A stretch of 64,000 nucleotides of DNA from Deltaproteobacteria bacterium (GTDB lineage Bacteria; Bdellovibrionota_B; Oligoflexia; Oligoflexales; CAIYRB01). Where the stretch lies: positions 1 to 64,000 of the forward strand of contig VGTI01000004.1 in the NCBI GenBank assembly GCA_016874735.1. The letters run 5' to 3'. Of this stretch, positions 59,945-64,000 are shown one piece after another; positions within the stretch are counted from its first letter, which is position 1, and the number at the start of each line of letters is the position of its first letter. Under the pieces are notes generated by a model. It was given only the letters and a program-made list of their open reading frames with translations. It did not search any database and was not told the origin of the DNA. Made by a program: the position numbers and the translations under genes.

Positions 59945-60727
59945 TTATCTCACAAGGTTATTAATATTGAATTGACTGTCCGGATGATTCTCGGGTTTGG
60001 GATTGCTGTAAGTTATGACCGTATGGCTTCCCTGCTTAAGGGCATCAAGAATGTCCATCTCACTCACAAATTGCATGGATTTACCGTCGAGCGTGACCTT
60101 GTTCATGTACTTAAATAAGGCACTCTTAAACATATCTCCGCTAACTGTCAGAAACTCCGCCTTCAGACCCAAGTGATCTTTTTTCGAAATCCAGTAGCGT
60201 ATGCCGTCATAGGTTACATTCTTGGCCTTCGCTTTAAGCTCAAGTTTAAAACAATCAACGGATCCGACTTTTTCCTCACCGATGACCTTACCCTCGTAGT
60301 CTCGGTAGTAGTTTGTCGAGGCGATATCACCATTGGCAGCCTGTCCCATCAGCTTCTGACGCGCTGAAATCGCAACCGGTTTCTTTAGCCCCGGTTTGAA
60401 AAACCATAGGTTGCGATCGTTGAAGAGCATAGTCTCGCCTTTGTTGCGGGCAGGCGAGATGGCCTCTGCCAGAGCATCAACCCCCTTGACTTTAACGAGG
60501 TAGTGAACCTTATTTTGCCCACCGTCTTCGAAGGTCTCGACATCGATCTCCCATGAGATACCGCCTTCCAGCGCGCCGCGTGCTTTATCAGAGTCCTTTA
60601 GCAAGTCGTCGGCAGAGGGAGGAGTGGCCGCCGCTGGAGCTGATGGGGTGCCTCCCTTAGCGTAAACCCGCGAGCTGAGGTTAGTCACACCCAGGACCAA
60701 GGATAGTAAAATAGTCTCCGCAACCAT
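59945..60727 (-). CDS. LolA-like outer-membrane lipoprotein-sorting protein
   Basis: 260 residues with a signal peptide ending near VYA-KGG (GGAGGT before the ATG). The mature part matches the PF17131-type LolA-like fold: ISWEIDVETFEDGGQNKVHYLVKVKGVDALAEAISPARNKG (cut here), LWFFKPGLKKPVAIS and YRDYEGKVIGEEKVGSVDCFKLELKAK. Proteins of this kind are often near LolCDE-like ABC transporters and may carry lipid or lipoprotein to the outer membrane. Located between the two permeases. Confidence 0.85.
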   Translation of the reverse strand: MVAETILLSLVLGVTNLSSRVYAKGGTPSAPAAATPPSADDLLKDSDKARGALEGGISWEIDVETFEDGGQNKVHYLVKVKGVDALAEAISPARNKGETMLFNDRNLWFFKPGLKKPVAISARQKLMGQAANGDIASTNYYRDYEGKVIGEEKVGSVDCFKLELKAKAKNVTYDGIRYWISKKDHLGLKAEFLTVSGDMFKSALFKYMNKVTLDGKSMQFVSEMDILDALKQGSHTVITYSNPKPENHPDSQFNINNLVR

Positions 60728-60753
60728 AACAAACCTCCGATTATCGGACCAAT

Positions 60754-62118
60754 TTAGCGCTGTGATCCAAGCAGTAGTATTGCAATATTAGTTCTGACCA
60801 CCTTGCGTACAGCCAGTACTGTTGTGATCAAGGCCAAACAGAGTGTTGCGATACCAGACTGCACAACAATTTTGACGTTTGGCACCAGCTTAAGAATCAT
60901 GCCACCCGAGATACCTGGCGGGTTGTAAGTGATCCCCAGATTGTTTACGAGAAAGATCCCGATCGCCGCGACCAAGCCACCAGAGATAATGGAAAAAGTA
61001 GCCAGTAACAGCATTTCCATTTCAAACAGGCGACGAATCTGGCTGCGCGTGAACCCAATCGAGCGCATCATCCCGATTTCTTGGGATCGTTCGATAATAG
61101 TCATTGTGGCCGAATTAAAGATGGACAAAATTACAACTGCAGCTAGTACAAAGGAAATAAAAGTAACCATGACGTAAACAAACTGCATCGTTCCTGAATA
61201 AAACGGGGAAACTTCCTCATTCATCCAGGGATAAATATCCACATTTAGGCCGGCGGTCGCCAGACGCTCTTTTATAAGAGATATATTCTTTTTTAGCTGA
61301 CTGGGATCCCTTAGCCATAGAGAGTAATAGGTAACACTGTTTGTGTCGTATAGGCGCTGTAGCTGGGCTAGAGAGGCCTCGACAGCCGAATTTGCTAATT
61401 CCGGAATCGCTGAAACAAAGGTCGCTACGACCTCTGCATCCTGTGCAGCCATCATTCCCGTCCAGCTTCCGGCAACTAGCTGCACATTGGTATCCGCAGC
61501 AATCTTTTCTTTCGCATCTGGTGCGGCGCAATTAACTACCACTACGGGGCGCTGATCTTTTGGCAATTCGCTATAAACAACGGTCTTGCCCAAAATTTTT
61601 GCCAAACCGGTAGAGATCACGATACCACCGAGTTGATCATCATAGTTCCACAGACCAGAGCCTCGGGCAAAATCTCGCAACCTAGGAATCCATTTGCGCA
61701 TTTCGACATGATTACGCAGCTGCAGGTCAACTTGTGGGTCAATGCCCTTAGCCACAAAAGGCACAGTGCGGCAGCCGTTGCCAACAATACCGGCACCGAT
61801 GAGCTGACCGCCGTGAATCTCAATATTGCTGATGTCGGCGACCACCTGTTTGATTTTGGCGATGTCGGCATCGTCTAGACTGTACTGCCGGGGCTTTGTT
61901 GAAAACTTATCTAGGCCATCTTTCTTGTAAATATTTATGTGACCAACACGATTCAAATAAACTGTATAAACTCTGAGGTGGTTTTCCGTCCGGTTGACAA
62001 AGCCGCCCAGGGCAATGAGGGCGGCAAATCCAGTCGCTATGGCGGCACCCGTAGCAAAGTTCCTACGGCGATTGCGACTCAAATTGCGCAGCGCTAGCTT
62101 CCATTTGCCAACACTCAT
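60754..62118 (-). CDS. LolC/E-like (FtsX/MacB-type) ABC permease
   Basis: 454 residues, same layout as the permease at 58600-59940: an N-terminal helix (FATGAAIATGFAALIALGGFV), a periplasmic region of about 240 residues, then three helices with TMTIIERSQEIGMMRSIGFTRSQIRRLFEME, the FtsX coupling signature. The two permeases are homologous but diverged, as LolC and LolE are. Its ATG overlaps the ATPase stop (ATGA). Confidence 0.9.
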   Translation of the reverse strand: MSVGKWKLALRNLSRNRRRNFATGAAIATGFAALIALGGFVNRTENHLRVYTVYLNRVGHINIYKKDGLDKFSTKPRQYSLDDADIAKIKQVVADISNIEIHGGQLIGAGIVGNGCRTVPFVAKGIDPQVDLQLRNHVEMRKWIPRLRDFARGSGLWNYDDQLGGIVISTGLAKILGKTVVYSELPKDQRPVVVVNCAAPDAKEKIAADTNVQLVAGSWTGMMAAQDAEVVATFVSAIPELANSAVEASLAQLQRLYDTNSVTYYSLWLRDPSQLKKNISLIKERLATAGLNVDIYPWMNEEVSPFYSGTMQFVYVMVTFISFVLAAVVILSIFNSATMTIIERSQEIGMMRSIGFTRSQIRRLFEMEMLLLATFSIISGGLVAAIGIFLVNNLGITYNPPGISGGMILKLVPNVKIVVQSGIATLCLALITTVLAVRKVVRTNIAILLLGSQR

Positions 62119-62813
62119 GAGCGGATCACTCCGTCTTGAATGTTGACTATTCTCGAGACGCGATTCATGAGATTTGCGTCATGAGTGGAAAACAAGAACG
62201 TCACCTTACGGCGCGAGTTTAGCTCTAACATGAGGTCAATAATTTTTGCTGAGTTTTGCGAATCCAGGTTGGCCGTAGGTTCATCTGCCAATACTAAATC
62301 GGGATTGCCAGCCAAGGCTCTAGCTATGGCAACTCGCTGACGCTGACCGCCAGAAAGCTGATCGGGCCGATTCTTGGTATACGCACTCAGACCTACATCT
62401 GCCAAGGCCGATGCGACGCGCTCACTACGCTCTGCCACGCTGATGCTCGAGTTGATCAGGAGTGGCAACTCAACATTTTCCTCGACACTCAGGACTGGGA
62501 TCAGGTTAAACGACTGAAAAATAAAACCAATCTTCTGATTCCGTAAATGACTCTTCGCATCGTCAGTGAGCTTAGTAACCTCAACACCATCGAAGCTGAT
62601 ACTTCCGGAGTCGGGGTCATCAATACAGCCAATCATGTTCAGTAAGGTGCTTTTTCCCGATCCCGATGCTCCAATGACGGCAGTAAATTCGCCGCGGTGA
62701 AGCTGCAGGCTAACGCCCCTGAGCGCTGACACGACAGTCTGCCCAAGTCGATAATTTTTGACGATACCTCGGAGCTCGACAAATGCTGCCCCCGGTTTTG
62801 TCACAGTACTCAT
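62115..62813 (-). CDS. LolD/MacB-type ABC ATPase
   Basis: 232 residues from the ATG at 62813 (GGAGGG 5 bases upstream; an ATG one codon earlier is an alternative). Walker A GASGSGKST, signature LSGGQRQRVAIARAL, Walker B LVLADEPTANLDS and H-switch FSTHD. The sequence is of the LolD/MacB subgroup. With the two permeases it forms an ABC unit that drives substrates out of the inner membrane to a periplasmic partner. Confidence 0.95.
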   Translation of the reverse strand: MSTVTKPGAAFVELRGIVKNYRLGQTVVSALRGVSLQLHRGEFTAVIGASGSGKSTLLNMIGCIDDPDSGSISFDGVEVTKLTDDAKSHLRNQKIGFIFQSFNLIPVLSVEENVELPLLINSSISVAERSERVASALADVGLSAYTKNRPDQLSGGQRQRVAIARALAGNPDLVLADEPTANLDSQNSAKIIDLMLELNSRRKVTFLFSTHDANLMNRVSRIVNIQDGVIRS

Positions 62814-62825
62814 CATTCCCTCCTG

Positions 62826-64000
62826 TCACCAATCGTGACGGTATGCAAGATACTGCATGGGAGCCGTGAAACCTTTTAGCTCCGAGTTACTTTTACCAGC
62901 ACCCCCACCGACGGCGAGTGAGAGCGTCCCGTTACCTCCCATCTTGTAGTCGACACTGACATAGGACAGCGAGGATTTATCAAGTAGGGAGTAGACTGTT
63001 CTGGCCATGAACAGCAAATCATTAATTTTAAACATATCTGGAACATAGAGTGATGCATACGCATATCTTTGCCCGGTTATGTCCAGACCTGGAGCAAAAT
63101 AACGCTTAAAATTGTCCAGCAGCACAGGTTGCTGCAGCGGATTGCGTGGATCTAGCGCAGCACGCGCCAGATCTCTTTGGGTCTTCGTATATCCGGCCTC
63201 GTTATAAACGTATTCGCCGCGCAAAATAGTCCCGTTAATGAAATCGTATTTCAACCCCACCACAGCGAGCGTGTAGACGTGCTTACTATCGAGTCTTGAG
63301 TGGCCAAAGGTTATCTGCTGCTGAACCCCCACTGGAGTGTTCTGACTATTGACAACTGGATACCACGCCTCTGAACCGCGCTGATGACTGGTATCACCGA
63401 AAAGCGATAAACCGTCAAAAAATGGCACTGAAACGTTAAAATACTCACCTATCCATGGAAGCCCATTCTTCTGACCGCCCATTACAAGACCAAGGTAGTC
63501 AGCGCCTGAATTCCAGCCATATTCCCCTTTGGCCAAAGCGCTCGGCACCCATTTCGTATCTGCATTAAAGATCAAGGCATCTTTGTCGTCCTCTACATCA
63601 GCCATGAGCACAGCATTGAGCTCCTTACCAGAACTCAAATTAAGGCGTGCAATACGCTTACCTCGCACCTCGTAGCGGATGTCACGGTTCGATGCAACAT
63701 CATGAAATATCCGGTTACTCGGGCTAAAGGTCTCAGCCGCTCCCCACTGATAGACCTGCTTACCGTAGGTAAAAGTTACCGTATCGGAGACAGTCCACTG
63801 GACAAAGGCGTCGTTAAGATAAGACTGCAACTGACTAGTCTCAGGCTGCTGTTTATCATTTACCTTAGTGTAATCCTGCCTGTAAATGACCCGTGGCCTC
63901 ACCACAAACTGGACATCGCTAGAGGTGATTTTGAAGTTTGGCCTCAGTAATGAGGCGTATGTTGTATTTGGAATTCTGAGTACCTGATTCTCAGGATTTA
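62826..64000 (-). CDS. Outer-membrane beta-barrel protein, partial (5' end beyond window)
   Basis: The frame is open to the window end; about 391 residues are visible. A GTG at 63905 is internal: the 31 codons before it continue the same pattern (ending LRPNFKITSSDVQFVV). The protein has many amphipathic strands and GGG-rich turns and ends with YLAYRHDW, a final-strand-like C-terminus for BAM recognition. It resembles DUF1302-type or alginate-export-like porins. It lies 12 bases upstream of the ABC ATPase and probably starts the operon, giving an outer-membrane component to the Lol-like system. Confidence 0.75.
   Translation of the reverse strand, partial: NPENQVLRIPNTTYASLLRPNFKITSSDVQFVVRPRVIYRQDYTKVNDKQQPETSQLQSYLNDAFVQWTVSDTVTFTYGKQVYQWGAAETFSPSNRIFHDVASNRDIRYEVRGKRIARLNLSSGKELNAVLMADVEDDKDALIFNADTKWVPSALAKGEYGWNSGADYLGLVMGGQKNGLPWIGEYFNVSVPFFDGLSLFGDTSHQRGSEAWYPVVNSQNTPVGVQQQITFGHSRLDSKHVYTLAVVGLKYDFINGTILRGEYVYNEAGYTKTQRDLARAALDPRNPLQQPVLLDNFKRYFAPGLDITGQRYAYASLYVPDMFKINDLLFMARTVYSLLDKSSLSYVSVDYKMGGNGTLSLAVGGGAGKSNSELKGFTAPMQYLAYRHDW

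Overview
The window looks like chromosomal DNA of a flagellated Gram-negative bacterium of roughly 50% G+C. The envelope is clearly diderm: there are many lipobox signal peptides, several outer-membrane beta-barrels, a LolA-like protein and LolC/E-like permeases, and flagellar fliK and flgD. Together with extended ribosomal protein tails, many secreted proteins of unknown family and a sigma-54-type promoter before the hook genes, this suggests a deltaproteobacterium-like or Bdellovibrionota/Oligoflexia-like lineage. That assignment is an inference; no 16S gene is present.

Layout. 1-400: a truncated RNase E/G tail behind IS-like repeats. 400-8200 (minus): a co-oriented run of fliK, flgD, a Cys-rich lipoprotein, two paralogous secreted proteins flanking a zincin-like lipoprotein, and a further secreted protein, ending in a terminator. 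8.2-11.7 kb (minus): an alpha/beta hydrolase and an M1 aminopeptidase. 11.8-15.3 kb (plus): rplU-rpmA, then obgE-nadD-rsfS-rlmH with overlapping genes. 15.2-21 kb (minus): a BtpA-like protein, a DUF1254 protein, clpP and priA. 21.1-24 kb (plus): rpsR, rpmB and an unlisted 45-codon basic ORF ending in a strong terminator, then a small secreted protein and rpsT. 24-30.6 kb: mazG-gpmI, hemE and a coupled pair of unknown helical proteins. 30.6-39 kb: acyl-CoA dehydrogenase, a CAP-domain protein, a MoeB-rhodanese protein, a GH5 lipoprotein, and an unusual folate pair (MTD1-like dehydrogenase plus FchA-type cyclohydrolase). 39-49.5 kb: an ABC exporter, an orphan solute-binding protein, an MnmD-like methyltransferase, tRNA-Pro, a VioC-like oxygenase with an ACT protein, a SpoIIE-type phosphatase, a LOG protein, a PilZ-like protein and a trypsin-like lipoprotein. 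49.6-57.4 kb: a second GH5 lipoprotein, then the most striking locus. 57.4-64 kb (minus): a LolCDE-like ABC system with two permeases, a LolA-like protein, an outer-membrane protein (cut by the window end) and tatC.

The strongest candidate for an undescribed system is 50.9-57.4 kb. A monoheme c lipoprotein is divergent from a tightly packed five-gene operon: a polytopic protein with two pairs of histidines spaced 14 residues apart (a likely di-heme b protein), a membrane-anchored ferredoxin/FAD-NAD(P) oxidoreductase, a tetraheme lipoprotein, an outer-membrane beta-barrel, and an exported protein with 24 CxxCH motifs. Read together they could form an electron path from cytoplasmic reductant across both membranes, resembling a porin-cytochrome conduit in parts but not in exact gene content.

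Many genes overlap by ATGA, GTGA or TAATG and several use TTG or GTG starts; starts were adjusted where a Shine-Dalgarno sequence decided the matter. No CRISPR array, rRNA or intact transposase was seen. No gene-free stretch exceeds about 300 bases.
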